DNA of 64,000 nt from Bifidobacterium sp. ESL0732 (GTDB lineage: Bacteria; Actinomycetota; Actinomycetes; Actinomycetales; Bifidobacteriaceae), in assembly GCF_029395535.1 (NCBI RefSeq), contig NZ_CP113920.1, positions 1,240,001 to 1,304,000 on the forward strand, in the 5' to 3' direction. Below the pieces are notes generated by a model that was given only the letters and a program-made list of their open reading frames with translations, was not told the origin of the DNA and did not search any database. A program made the position numbers and the translations under genes. Shown here piece by piece: positions 25,711 through 35,003 of the stretch. The stretch's first letter is position 1. Every line of letters begins with the position of its first letter.

Positions 25711-27010
25711 GATTTTCACGATTTGAATGCTCTACGTGAAGCAGAGGTTTGGCGTTACTGTTCTCATAGATGTCAGCGTGCGGAGTTTCGTCAAGGTTCA
25801 TGTCGACATGCAGCTTGGCGCTGCCGTCGCGGGCTTTGACATCGTATGCGTAATGCCGGTTCTCCAGCAAGGTCGGTTCCGTAGTTGCGTCAATCATCCA
25901 CGGCCGCACACTTCTTATAGCAGCCAATTCACCGGTAAGCCGATACATCCACTCGCCTTCAGGCGAGAGGCCTTCCGGCGTTTCCGGATATTCGGGACGG
26001 ACGTTGTCATCGCCGCCCACTCCATCGGTTTTCTCTCCTGTCATTGCCCGTTCGTCGCCGTAATAGACCGAAGGCGTGCCACCGACAGTGAAAAGAATGA
26101 CCGCAGCCAGCGCGAGCTTTCCCTCGTCCTTGATCTGGCTGGCGATTCTGGTAACGTCGTGGTTGCCGATGAACGTCTGGGGCGTAAAGGTTTCAAGGAA
26201 CGTATCTTGACGTTTGAGGCACCAATCAAGCTCAAAGAAATTCCCGTCCTTGAGGCTGCTCCAGATCGCTTTCCAGAGCTCGTATTGGGTGACTGCGTCA
26301 ATGGTCGAATCCTTCACAAACTGTGGATAGTCACCGTGGATGGCCTCTCCCATAAACCATGCGCTGGGAACCTTGTGGCGTACACGGGGCAGAACGTTAG
26401 CCCAGAATGACGTCGGCACAGTCATCGCCGCATCCAATCGCCAGGCATCGACGCCACGGTTCATCCAATAGGTCATCACGTCGGTCACCAAATTTGCGAC
26501 GCGAGATGCCTCGTGATTGAAGGCCGGAAGAATCGCATGGCCTTCGAATTTTTCATAATCCAAAGTTCCGTCCTGGGCCTTCGAGAAGCTGAACATGTCA
26601 TCGCTATCGTGCCCGACCAGTTTGCCGGCTTTCATCTCATTCTGCGCTCTTTTGAGCTCATGCTGGAACTCCGGAAAATCACGGCCGACATGATTGAAGA
26701 CACCATCCAGCATCAGCGCGATGTCGCGCTCGTGACAGGCTTTCACCAGACGGTCGAACGTCTCGTCGTCACCGAGTCTAGGGTCGATCTTGTAGAAATC
26801 GATGGTGTCGTAACCATGGGTATCGGAATCGAAAATCGGGCCGAGCAACAGGCCATCGCAGCCCATGCCTTTCATATAATCCAGCCAATTAACAAGACGG
26901 TCAAGCCGTGGAACCCTCTTCCTGTCGGCGTCGGATTGGGGCCGAACCGGTGCTCCACAAAAGCCCAAAGGATAAACCTGCCACCAGATCCTACGGCTCA
27001 TTTCGTTCAT
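25697..27010 (-). CDS. Glycoside hydrolase family 13 protein (alpha-amylase/glucosidase type)
   Basis: 437 residues, catalytic barrel without large accessory domains. Conserved regions: DGVFNHVG, VDAWRLDAA (nucleophile Asp), WFMGEAIHGD (acid Glu) and FIGNHDVTR (transition-state Asp). No signal peptide, so cytoplasmic action on short malto-oligosaccharides is likely. An extra C-terminal domain is short. No neighbouring sugar transporter or regulator gives the substrate. GAGG lies six bases before the ATG. Confidence 0.92.
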   Translation of the reverse strand: MNEMSRRIWWQVYPLGFCGAPVRPQSDADRKRVPRLDRLVNWLDYMKGMGCDGLLLGPIFDSDTHGYDTIDFYKIDPRLGDDETFDRLVKACHERDIALMLDGVFNHVGRDFPEFQHELKRAQNEMKAGKLVGHDSDDMFSFSKAQDGTLDYEKFEGHAILPAFNHEASRVANLVTDVMTYWMNRGVDAWRLDAAMTVPTSFWANVLPRVRHKVPSAWFMGEAIHGDYPQFVKDSTIDAVTQYELWKAIWSSLKDGNFFELDWCLKRQDTFLETFTPQTFIGNHDVTRIASQIKDEGKLALAAVILFTVGGTPSVYYGDERAMTGEKTDGVGGDDNVRPEYPETPEGLSPEGEWMYRLTGELAAIRSVRPWMIDATTEPTLLENRHYAYDVKARDGSAKLHVDMNLDETPHADIYENSNAKPLLHVEHSNRENLRKD

Positions 27011-27222
27011 ATCACGCCTCGTTTCGTGCGGATCCCCTTGTTGTTGCGCCTTCTCTGCCCAACTTTACCAGCAGAAGAGCAGGCAACGGGTGCTTCATCC
27101 GAATTCCTCATACAGCCGATTGCATTGCAGCTCCATCATCGAGAAACAAATTTCGGCGCACATATCTCGGTGAGTGCGCATTGACTCTTTGATAGAAGCG
27201 ATCAATGGATTTAAAAAATATC

Positions 27223-27263
27223 AAAAGCCGCCGAAACGTTGCCTAGACGTGTCGGCGGCTTTT
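27223..27263. terminator. Bidirectional terminator between GH13 and the 84-codon gene
   Basis: 12-bp perfect stem (AAAAGCCGCCGA / TCGGCGGCTTTT) with a 17-nt loop, T-rich on both sides in the appropriate strand. On the minus strand it lies downstream of the small gene. Confidence 0.85.
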
Positions 27264-27334
27264 ATTTTGCTGCGGATGCCTCTCACCGGGCTTTACACCG
27301 TTCTTAAGCAATCCGCATCAGCAGATGGATGTGC

Positions 27335-27589
27335 TCACTTATTGTCGCGAACCTGCTGCTTGACGCCGTTCTTGGCCTCAGTGGCCTTTTCCTTGCCTTG
27401 GGCTACTGCACTTTCGCCCTTTGCCTTGGCCTCGTCGGTCTTGTCCGAGAGCTTGTCCTTGACGTCGTCGGCCTTCTTCTTGGTGTCGTCGACCACATCC
27501 GTAGCCTTGTCCTTGACTTCATTAGCGGCCTTACCGAGCTTCTCGCCGGCCTGCTTGGCAGCGTCCTTGGCGTCATCAAAAATACCCAT
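27335..27589 (-). CDS. Small helical Lys/Asp/Ala-rich protein (Rv0909/MT0933 antitoxin-like or CsbD/LEA-like)
   Basis: 84 residues, almost wholly charged amphipathic helix made of AK.ADDVKDK-like repeats, LEA-like. The N-terminus MGIFDDAKDAAKQAG resembles the MT0933/Rv0909 putative antitoxin family, but no toxin gene is next to it. CsbD-like stress protein is the alternative. The ATG at 27589 has AAGGGGAA upstream, so longer in-frame extensions are not needed. Confidence 0.75.
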   Translation of the reverse strand: MGIFDDAKDAAKQAGEKLGKAANEVKDKATDVVDDTKKKADDVKDKLSDKTDEAKAKGESAVAQGKEKATEAKNGVKQQVRDNK

Positions 27590-27799
27590 AATAATTCCCC
27601 TTTTTTCTGTGAAATTCAATCCACCCAACCGTCATCGAATAATGGTATTTGACGGTCGGAGTACGAAAACATATCGTCGCCATACCCTTATTATTTTAGC
27701 CTATAAATCCATATGTAAGACTAAACACCATCGTATTGTATGACTGGGCTGAATGGCCTGAATGCCTAGAAAACAAGGCAATCTCGACTGAAAACCAAA

Positions 27800-28525
27800 T
27801 CAGAGCTTTGGGTGCTCCCATTCGGGCGTATCGGCGATGGCCGGCCCGTGGTTGTAATCGGAAAGCGCCCAGCGCAAGGGTTTGCCGGCAATGGCAATGG
27901 GAATGAGGCGTGCCCAGTGTGCGTTGCGCATCGAAAAAACAGCCGAATTGGCATCGGCATCCTCATCAGCGTTGAGCAAGGTACGTACCGTATCCGCGAT
28001 ACAGGCACCATGCGAGAAGACATAGAGATCGGTATCCGCTTCCGCCTTTCCTGCCCATTCGGCGATGGCTTGTGTGGCGCGTTGGCCTACATGCTTGTCC
28101 GGTTCGACGTTGTACTTGAGCTCGCCGCCCTCGCCATCAAGCCAGGAAGTAAAATCTTCAGGATATTTCTCCATGATTTCGCGGGTAGCTTGGCCCTCCC
28201 AATCGCCATAGTGACGTTCACGCAAACGCGGATCCGGGTGGACCTCCTCGCCGATCAGGTCGGCGAAGGCGTGGGCGGTGGCCATGGCCCGTCCTAAATC
28301 CGAGGCGACGATCAAACGATGACGTGTCTGGTCTTTCTGCCTGTCGACGTAAAGTTCTTTCAGTGCACGGCCGGTCTGATGAACCTGCCAATTGCCGACC
28401 TCGTCAAGAGGAATGTCGATGACACCCTGGATACGGCCGGAAGCGTTGTAAGCGGTGCGTCCGTGACGTACCAAAGTCAATGAACGGACATGAACATCGG
28501 GATCGAATACAGTACTAAAATCCAT
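27800..28525 (-). CDS. Histidine phosphatase family protein, paralogue of 16213-17052
   Basis: 241 residues. LTLVRHGRTAYNASGRIQGV holds the catalytic RHG, LRERHYGDWEGQATREI the acid loop and VFSHGACIAD the second His. It aligns with 16213-17052 over nearly the whole length (for example GEGGELKYNVEPDKHVGQRA against HQGGEVKYGVESRTQVGARG). GAGGAG precedes the ATG. It lies about 100 bp downstream of rsfS on the same strand. Substrate unknown. Confidence 0.88.
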   Translation of the reverse strand: MDFSTVFDPDVHVRSLTLVRHGRTAYNASGRIQGVIDIPLDEVGNWQVHQTGRALKELYVDRQKDQTRHRLIVASDLGRAMATAHAFADLIGEEVHPDPRLRERHYGDWEGQATREIMEKYPEDFTSWLDGEGGELKYNVEPDKHVGQRATQAIAEWAGKAEADTDLYVFSHGACIADTVRTLLNADEDADANSAVFSMRNAHWARLIPIAIAGKPLRWALSDYNHGPAIADTPEWEHPKL

Positions 28526-28627
28526 CGTTTAACTCCTCGGCACACTGATGGAAAGGTCTTATCAAATTTTAGGCCGCAACTGTTCGGCTATCGGCTGACA
28601 CTTTTTTCGAATGCGTTTGGTAGCTGT

Positions 28628-29041
28628 CTACTCCTTGGCAGACTCGTCTTCAGGTGATTCACCCGCACCATCCGTTTTGGGTAGCTTGAGATCGATGGCC
28701 GGGCAATCCTGCCAGAGCCGCTCGAGATCATAGTAGCTGCGCTCTTCCTCATGCATGATATGGATGACGAAATCGCCGTAGTCCAAGAGCACCCAGCGCG
28801 CCTCGTCAAGGCCTTCTCGGCTGCGCGGTTCGAGCTTGCTGCCCTTGGTGTAGAGTTCCTTTTCGACTTCCTCGGCCACGGCCAAAACCTGCCGCTCGCT
28901 TGAGGCTGTGGCGATGAGCATCGCGTCGGTGATGGCGATGGGCCCGGTGACGTCGAAGGCGACGATATCGGTGGCCTTCACCCGGTCGGCCGCAATCGCT
29001 GCCAGACGCAGGGCCTCAATCGTGGATTGCAAAGCTGCCAT
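28628..29041 (-). CDS. rsfS: Ribosomal silencing factor RsfS
   Basis: 137 residues. Binds uL14 and blocks subunit joining when nutrients are short. Family marks: KATDIVAFDVTGPIAITDA, WVLLDYGDFVIHIMHEEERSYYDLERLW. It begins 3 bases after the glmU stop, with the ribosome binding site inside glmU. In many bacteria nadD and rsfS are adjacent; here prs, tRNA-Gln and glmU separate them. Confidence 0.97.
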   Translation of the reverse strand: MAALQSTIEALRLAAIAADRVKATDIVAFDVTGPIAITDAMLIATASSERQVLAVAEEVEKELYTKGSKLEPRSREGLDEARWVLLDYGDFVIHIMHEEERSYYDLERLWQDCPAIDLKLPKTDGAGESPEDESAKE

Positions 29042-29044
29042 AAA

Positions 29045-30427
29045 TCAACGCTCCCATTCGGGCTTCCAGCCCTCTACAACGTGTTGTGTGTTCTCCGAAT
29101 ATACCATCGAATCGTCGGGCACCGCGTGGCGGATGACGGAACCGGCCCCGGTGGTGACATTGTCGCCGACCTCGACAGGTGCGACGAACAGATTGCCGGC
29201 GCCGACGTGGACGTTCGAGCCAATGCGGGTACGGTTCTTGTGCACGCCGTCGTAATTGGCGGAAATGGTGCCACCGCCGACGTTGGAGTTCTCCCCCAGT
29301 TCGGCGTCACCCATGTAGCTTAAGTGAGGCACCTTGGTGCCTGCGCCGATATGTGCCTTCTTCATCTCGACGAACGCTCCGGCCTTCGTACCCTTCTCGA
29401 GCACGTTGCCCGGACGCAGGTAGGTCCATGGGCCGATGTTGGCGTCGGGACCGATATGGGTTTCCTGCACACGGCTGCGTTCTACGGTGGCTCCGGCCTC
29501 GATATGCGCGTCGATAAGCGTGGTATACGGTCCGATGACGGCGTTTTCGGCAACGGTGCTGTGACCTTGCAGGAAGGATCCGGGCAGTACGGTGACGTCC
29601 TGTGCCAACTCGACATCATCCTCGATCCATGTGGTTTCAGGGTCGAGAATGGTGACGCCTTCGCGCATCCAATGCTCACAGATACGCAAATTGTGTTTAC
29701 GGGAAAGGTGGGCGAGCTGCAGACGGTCGTTGACTCCTTCGACACTCAGGGCATCAGCTGCGGCCAAAGCACCGACCTTGCCGCTCTTTCGGGCGCTTTC
29801 CAAGGCATCGGTGAGGTAGAACTCGCCCTGTGCATTCTGAGAATCCAGCCCTTGCACCGCACGCGCGAGCACTGGCGCCTCGAAAACGTAAACAGAGGTG
29901 TTGATCTCGTGGACGGCCAGTTCGCTGCTGTTGGCGTCCTTCTGCTCGACGATGCGCAGCACGCTGCCGTCGCTGTCGCGGATGATGCGACCGTAACCGG
30001 TCGGGTCGTCGAGATTGGCGGTAAGCACGGTGGCGTCGTTGCCGCTGGCCTTGTGGAAAGCGAGCAGGGCGTCCAAAGTGGCTGTGTCGAGCAACGGCAT
30101 ATCGCTGGCGGCGATGAGCACAGGGCCAGTGAGCTTGCCGTCCTCGTCAAGCTGCTTCATGGCGCATTGTACGGCGCGACCGGTGCCCGGAATGTCGTCC
30201 TGCTCAACGATCTGGACGTGTTCGTTGTAGTCGTGTGCGGCCTTGGCCACACGCTCGGCCTGATAATGCACGACCACGGCAAGTGTTGAGGGATCAAGCC
30301 CCGAAACGGAAGCCATGACACGCTCAAGGAGGGTCTTGCCGGCCAGTTCATGGAGCACCTTCGGCTTGGCCGAACGCATACGCGTCCCCTCACCGGCTGC
30401 AAGGATGATTGCTGCACTCAATGCCAT
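29045..30427 (-). CDS. glmU: Bifunctional UDP-GlcNAc pyrophosphorylase / GlcN-1-P acetyltransferase
   Basis: Makes UDP-GlcNAc for peptidoglycan in two steps. The 460-residue protein has the N-terminal pyrophosphorylase (LAAGEGTRMRSAKPKVLHEL) and a C-terminal left-handed beta-helix acetyltransferase (hexapeptide repeats, ANYDGVHKNRTRIGSNVHVG). The ATG at 30427 has GGAG six bases upstream. A longer in-frame extension would cross tRNA-Gln and is not coding. Confidence 0.97.
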   Translation of the reverse strand: MALSAAIILAAGEGTRMRSAKPKVLHELAGKTLLERVMASVSGLDPSTLAVVVHYQAERVAKAAHDYNEHVQIVEQDDIPGTGRAVQCAMKQLDEDGKLTGPVLIAASDMPLLDTATLDALLAFHKASGNDATVLTANLDDPTGYGRIIRDSDGSVLRIVEQKDANSSELAVHEINTSVYVFEAPVLARAVQGLDSQNAQGEFYLTDALESARKSGKVGALAAADALSVEGVNDRLQLAHLSRKHNLRICEHWMREGVTILDPETTWIEDDVELAQDVTVLPGSFLQGHSTVAENAVIGPYTTLIDAHIEAGATVERSRVQETHIGPDANIGPWTYLRPGNVLEKGTKAGAFVEMKKAHIGAGTKVPHLSYMGDAELGENSNVGGGTISANYDGVHKNRTRIGSNVHVGAGNLFVAPVEVGDNVTTGAGSVIRHAVPDDSMVYSENTQHVVEGWKPEWER

Positions 30428-30443
30428 ATCCACTCCAATTCCG

Positions 30444-30463
30444 GTGTTTCGAAAGCGAAACAC
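30444..30463. other. Hairpin in the tRNA-Gln to glmU spacer
   Basis: 8-bp inverted repeat (GTGTTTCG / CGAAACAC) with a 4-nt loop, 10 bp upstream of the glmU binding site. No T-run. A further imperfect palindrome CGGCTG...CAGCCG lies between it and the tRNA (30482-30514 region). It could shape processing of a prs-tRNA-glmU transcript or act as a weak terminator. Confidence 0.4.
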
Positions 30464-30525
30464 GCACTCAAATATGCAAATCGGCTGGCATCCGATACAC
30501 GGAAGGTCAGCCGAATTCAACGAAG

Positions 30526-30596
30526 TTCCTCCACCTGGATTCGAACCAAGACTAAGGGTTCCAAAGACCCGTGTGCTGCCTTTACACCATGGAGGA
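30526..30596 (-). tRNA. tRNA-Gln (TTG)
   Basis: 71-nt cloverleaf: acceptor TCCTCCA/TGGAGGA, discriminator A, D stem GTGT/GCAC (one G-U pair), anticodon loop CTTTGGA with TTG, T arm GGTTCGAATCC. The outermost anticodon-stem pair would be C-U. CCA is not encoded. It sits between prs and glmU, same strand. Confidence 0.93.
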
Positions 30597-30731
30597 ATAG
30601 TGCGATCCGAAGACCGAACCGATTTTCTATTATGCTGGCAACTACTGACAACCCGACACGCTTGACCGCTCACCAATTGACTAGAGCAGGTAAACCTTCA
30701 AGCCAATCAGCTGCAGTTCCGCATCGACGGA

Positions 30732-31778
30732 TCAGGCGAACAGGAAGCCTTGCCCGTGATGTTCAGGATAGGTGTCGAAGAGCTTGGCAACCGAACCGTC
30801 CTCGAAGACGGCCTTGATTGCACTGGCGAGCAGAGGCGCGATGGAAAGCACGGTGAGCCCGTTCCAACGCTTGGAGTCGTCGATTGGCACGGTGTCGGTA
30901 AGCACGACCTCACGTGCGCCGGAGTTCTTGAGGCTTTCAACAGCCGGGTCAGAAAGCACGCCGTGCGTCGCGACGACGGTGACGGACTTGGCGCCGGCCT
31001 GCTTCAACACATCACACGCGCCGACGATGGTGCCGCCGGTGTCTATCAGGTCATCGACCAAAACGCAATCCTTACCGACCACATCGCCGACCACGCGGTT
31101 GGAAGTGGCATGGTTCGGACGGTTGATATCACGGGTCTTGTGGACGAAGGCGAGCGGGCCGCCGCCCAAACGTTGCGCCCACTGCTCGGCCACGCGGATA
31201 CGTCCTGCGTCCGGGGAGACCACGGCAACATTGTCGAGGTTGCCTTCGAAACGGTCACGGATGTAATCGACGAGCACTGGCATGGCAATGAGATGGTCGA
31301 CCGGACCATCGAAGAAGCCCTGCGATTGCGCGGCGTGCAGGTCGACACTCATGACGCGGTCGGCGCCGGCGGTGCGCAGCAAATCAAAAACAAGACGACA
31401 GGAAATAGGCTCGCGGCCGAGGTGCTTCTTGTCCTGGCGGGAATAACCAAGAAGCGGGCAGACGGCGGTGATGGAACGAGCGGAAGCACGCTTCAGCGCA
31501 TCAATCATGATGAGCTGTTCCATGATGGCTTTGTTAACATCACCAGCGTGACTTTGCAATACAAAGACGTCCGCACCACGCACCGATTCCGTGTAGCGCA
31601 CATACATCTCGCCGTTCGCGAAATCGTATGCTGTGGTCTTCAAAACGTCGATGCCAAGCTGTGTAGCGACGTCCGCCGCCAGCTGGGGATGCGCCCTGCC
31701 GGTGACGAGAATGAGATTCTTACTGGGCTTTCCTTCTAGGATTGCGCTCACCATGTCTCCAAACGTTATCGTCTGCAT
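30732..31778 (-). CDS. prs: Ribose-phosphate pyrophosphokinase
   Basis: Makes PRPP for nucleotides, NAD, His and Trp. 348 residues. VDLHAAQSQGFFDGPVDHL is the catalytic flexible-loop/PRPP region and VLVDDLIDTGGTIVGACDVL the PRPP-binding loop. The Shine-Dalgarno of the ATG used is weak. Neighbours nadD (same pathway of NAD) and tRNA-Gln/glmU are co-directional. Confidence 0.97.
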   Translation of the reverse strand: MQTITFGDMVSAILEGKPSKNLILVTGRAHPQLAADVATQLGIDVLKTTAYDFANGEMYVRYTESVRGADVFVLQSHAGDVNKAIMEQLIMIDALKRASARSITAVCPLLGYSRQDKKHLGREPISCRLVFDLLRTAGADRVMSVDLHAAQSQGFFDGPVDHLIAMPVLVDYIRDRFEGNLDNVAVVSPDAGRIRVAEQWAQRLGGGPLAFVHKTRDINRPNHATSNRVVGDVVGKDCVLVDDLIDTGGTIVGACDVLKQAGAKSVTVVATHGVLSDPAVESLKNSGAREVVLTDTVPIDDSKRWNGLTVLSIAPLLASAIKAVFEDGSVAKLFDTYPEHHGQGFLFA

Positions 31779-31838
31779 GAACCAAAGCCATAATAGCTTC
31801 TCTGCGCGACGGAAACGACACGGCTGATTCCGTTTTTA

Positions 31839-32660
31839 TCAATCGTTTTCCGTTTGGGCGTAGAGACCGTGTTTGGCGATGTATTGCACCACGCCGTCGG
31901 GGACAAGATACCACACCGGCTCGCCAAGCGAGACGCGATGGCGGACGTCAGTCGAGGAGATCGCCAACGCGGGAATCTCCAGAGTGTCAACCTCGACCTG
32001 CGCACGCATGTGCTCGGGGCTGGTATATCCGGGACGCGTGACGGCGACGAAGCGCGCAAGCCCAAACATATTCCGCGCTTCCTTCCATTTGAGAATTTCC
32101 GCGACGGCGTCAGCACCGGTGATAAAGAAGAGTTCCGCATCGGGGTTGAGAGCCCGGATATCGCGCAACGTATCGATGGTGTAGGTGATGCCGGGACGGT
32201 CGATATCGACACGCGAGACGGTAAATTTGGGATTTGACGCAGTGGCGATGACTGTCATCAGGTAGCGATCTTCGGCGTTGGTCACGTCCTTACCGAGCTT
32301 GAAAGCCGGCCGTCCCGTCGGTACGAAAATCACCTCATCGAGGTCATAGACCCATGCCACCTCGCTGGCGGCAACCAAATGGCCGTTGTGGATGGGATCA
32401 AAGGTGCCACCCATGATACCGATACGACGACGGCCGTTTTTGTCGTGCCGGTCCCTCTGTTTCGTTTTCGAAGCATCAATCGAGTTGAGATCCGGTTGCG
32501 AGGAGAGGCCAGACATTTTCCGTGCCGGTTCCGCAAGCTGAAGAACATCGGCATCGGGCTTGCCTTGCGCGGTGTCAGGGTTTTGCGCTTGTTGAGAAAC
32601 TCTTAGGCCATTATCGTTACCCGCCACGAATGATTCAGCGGAGGTCGGAGCGTCGCTCAT
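31839..32660 (-). CDS. nadD: Nicotinate-nucleotide adenylyltransferase
   Basis: Joins NaMN and ATP to give deamido-NAD. The catalytic domain begins near residue 81 with [20 protein letters not shown], and [21 protein letters not shown] is the C-terminal ISSTxxR motif. The first 75 residues are a polar extension not found in E. coli NadD. The start overlaps the upstream gene by 4 bp (ATGA). Confidence 0.95.
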   Translation of the reverse strand: MSDAPTSAESFVAGNDNGLRVSQQAQNPDTAQGKPDADVLQLAEPARKMSGLSSQPDLNSIDASKTKQRDRHDKNGRRRIGIMGGTFDPIHNGHLVAASEVAWVYDLDEVIFVPTGRPAFKLGKDVTNAEDRYLMTVIATASNPKFTVSRVDIDRPGITYTIDTLRDIRALNPDAELFFITGADAVAEILKWKEARNMFGLARFVAVTRPGYTSPEHMRAQVEVDTLEIPALAISSTDVRHRVSLGEPVWYLVPDGVVQYIAKHGLYAQTEND

Positions 32661-33442
32661 GCCTTGCCATCACCTTTGTTCTTAGCGTTCTTGCCGTTTT
32701 TCTGATCGTTCGATTTGTCGGTTTCGTTTTCTTCGCGCTTCTCGTCAGCCTGTTCCGTTTGTTCTTCGATATCCTCGACGGTGGCATGCTCGCTGGGATC
32801 GATCTTGCCCATATCCTCGTCATATTCGTCCTGGACGACGCGGCGAATCTCAGCGAAAGTCGGAATCGGAAAATCGGGCTGATAAAGGCGACGGACCGAG
32901 GCAACGCATTCCGTGGCGCGGACCAGCAGGTCGTTCATGGCGTCGATGCCGCCTTCGGCCTCCTGCTTGCTGAACTCCGTGATGTAACGTTCCATAGAGG
33001 CAAGCCGCTCGGCAACGGTCTTCTTGCCGTCCTCGTCGAGGTCGACCACATCGTCTGCATCCATTTCCGGCCATCCGACAAGCGCAGCATCCGCGTATTC
33101 AAGTGAGGCACGCTGATCGGCAGTGGCGATGCCATCCTCGACCTGCACCAGGAATACGTAACGGACGATGGCAAGGCGCTCGGAAGCAACCTTCAATGCA
33201 ATACGTGGATTTTCAATATCAATTCCACGGTCTTGGGCCAGCCGGTAGTCAGCCTTCACACCGAGCTGTTCCTCGGCCTGCAGCGTCGCCGCATCATCTT
33301 GCGGCTGATTCTGGCCGTCTGTTGTGGCTGTGGCCGTCGCCGGCTGGTTATCTGGATTCTGATCGGCGGAAATGCTGCCTTCAAGGACATTGTTTTCGCC
33401 GTCGATGGCAGATTCGCCTTTGTTCTGTTCAGCGTCGTTCAT
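32657..33442 (-). CDS. Acidic protein of unknown function between proA and nadD
   Basis: 261 residues, not recognised. The first 65 are a Gln/Asn/Thr/Ala-rich disordered stretch; a folded helical core follows ([20 protein letters not shown] to [14 protein letters not shown]); the last 50 are Glu/Lys/Asn-rich. No membrane or signal segment. AAGGA precedes the ATG at 33442. It lies 20 bp after proA and is coupled to nadD by ATGA, so it may act with ribosome or NAD genes; this is inference. Confidence 0.7.
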   Translation of the reverse strand: MNDAEQNKGESAIDGENNVLEGSISADQNPDNQPATATATTDGQNQPQDDAATLQAEEQLGVKADYRLAQDRGIDIENPRIALKVASERLAIVRYVFLVQVEDGIATADQRASLEYADAALVGWPEMDADDVVDLDEDGKKTVAERLASMERYITEFSKQEAEGGIDAMNDLLVRATECVASVRRLYQPDFPIPTFAEIRRVVQDEYDEDMGKIDPSEHATVEDIEEQTEQADEKREENETDKSNDQKNGKNAKNKGDGKA

Positions 33443-33462
33443 ATTATGTCCTTCGCTTGCTT

Positions 33463-34779
33463 TCAAGCTCGCACCTGACCGGTGCCGTAGCCAATCCATT
33501 TGGTGGTGGTCATCTCGGCCAGGCCCATGGGTCCGCGGGCGTGTAGCTTCTGCGTCGAGATGCCCAATTCAGCTCCAAAACCGAACATACCGCCATCCGT
33601 AAACCTTGATGAGGCATTGGCCATGACCACTGCCGAATCGATGCGTTTGGTAAAACGCTCGATGGCGCTGTAATCCTCGGAAATGATGCATTCCGTATGA
33701 CCGGTGGAATGAAGGTTGATGTGCTCGATCGCCTTGTCCAATGAACTGACAACCTTGACCCCCATCTTCAGCGCGAGGTATTCGGCATCCCAATCCTCCG
33801 GCGTGGCATGCAGCAGGTTCAGGTTAGCGATGCCGCTTTGGCCGATGATTCCGTATGCTTCATCGTCGGCATGAAGTTCCACCCCCGCGTCTGCCAACGC
33901 TTTTGCAGCCAATGGAAGGAAGTCCTTGGCCACGACGCGGTGGACGATCAGCTTTTCTGCGGCATTACACACACCGACCCGTTGCGTTTTGGCGTTGAGG
34001 ATAATCGGGATGGCTTTGGCGAAATCCGCGGCCTTGTCGACATAGATATGGACATTGCCAGCCCCAGTCTCAATGACCGGAACTTTGGAATTGCGCACGA
34101 CAGCCTGAATGAGTCCTGCTCCCCCGCGAGGCACCAGCACGTCGATATGACCACGTGCCTCCATCATCGCCGTGGCGCCCATACGGCCGAACTTGTCGAC
34201 GGAAGCAACCAACGCCGGGTCAAAGCCTTGTTCCCGCAATGTTTTGCGAATAATTTCAAGCGTTGCCTCGTTGGTGTGTTGGGCTTCGTGCCCGCCACGC
34301 AACAAGACGGCGTTTCCGGATTTAAGGCACAGCGAAGCGACATCGACGGTGACATTGGGCCGAGCCTCGTAAATCATACCGAATACGCCGATCGGTACCC
34401 GCACTTCGTTCAGACGCAGGCCATTGGGCAGCGTGGAACCACGTACAATCTGGCCGACCGGATCGGGAAGCGTGACGACATGTCGAACGCCATCGGCCGC
34501 AGCCTTCACACGCGCCTCATCGAAGAGCAAACGGTCAAGCTTGCCGGCGCTCATACCAGACTGCTTGGCCTCACTCATATCGAAAGAGTTGGCCTCGGCG
34601 ATGGTCTTGCTTCCGGATTCAAGCTCATCAGCGATGGCATTCAGCAACGTGTTTTTCTGCTCAGTGTTGGCTTCGGCGAGCACCCGTTGCGCCTTTGCTG
34701 CGGCGTCACCCATGGCGCAGACCTGCCGGAACACCTCTGAATCCAGAACCGTCGAATCTTGCCGATCACTTGCAGCCAT
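33463..34779 (-). CDS. proA: Gamma-glutamyl phosphate reductase
   Basis: NADPH-dependent second step of proline synthesis. 438 residues, aldehyde-dehydrogenase fold. [15 protein letters not shown] carries the catalytic Cys, and [21 protein letters not shown] and [11 protein letters not shown] are typical. AGGGAG lies before the ATG at 34779. proB is not in this window. Confidence 0.97.
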   Translation of the reverse strand: MAASDRQDSTVLDSEVFRQVCAMGDAAAKAQRVLAEANTEQKNTLLNAIADELESGSKTIAEANSFDMSEAKQSGMSAGKLDRLLFDEARVKAAADGVRHVVTLPDPVGQIVRGSTLPNGLRLNEVRVPIGVFGMIYEARPNVTVDVASLCLKSGNAVLLRGGHEAQHTNEATLEIIRKTLREQGFDPALVASVDKFGRMGATAMMEARGHIDVLVPRGGAGLIQAVVRNSKVPVIETGAGNVHIYVDKAADFAKAIPIILNAKTQRVGVCNAAEKLIVHRVVAKDFLPLAAKALADAGVELHADDEAYGIIGQSGIANLNLLHATPEDWDAEYLALKMGVKVVSSLDKAIEHINLHSTGHTECIISEDYSAIERFTKRIDSAVVMANASSRFTDGGMFGFGAELGISTQKLHARGPMGLAEMTTTKWIGYGTGQVRA

Positions 34780-35003
34780 GAAACACTCCCTGAAGTCTAT
34801 ATTATCCACTTTCGAAACCGGTATTTTCCAAATCACTACCAAGACGAATAATTACCGTTCTATTGCCAACGATTGTAAGCCTTGCCTCGTCCAAACAATT
34901 CCAAATCCATCTATTTGGACACCTTCGGTATTAGGCCTTACTTCCCATTAGACTAGTATTCCAGCGAAATTTCGTAACCGCCACAACAAATGAGGTATCT
35001 GTG

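Noticed and set aside
27174..27743. 189-codon plus-strand open frame over the 84-codon gene
   Set aside because: Antisense to the repetitive helical gene, starts in the GH13 upstream region without a binding site and runs through the terminator.
30428..30676. In-frame N-terminal extension of glmU
   Set aside because: It crosses tRNA-Gln, and a good GGAG and ATG at 30427 start the conserved domain.
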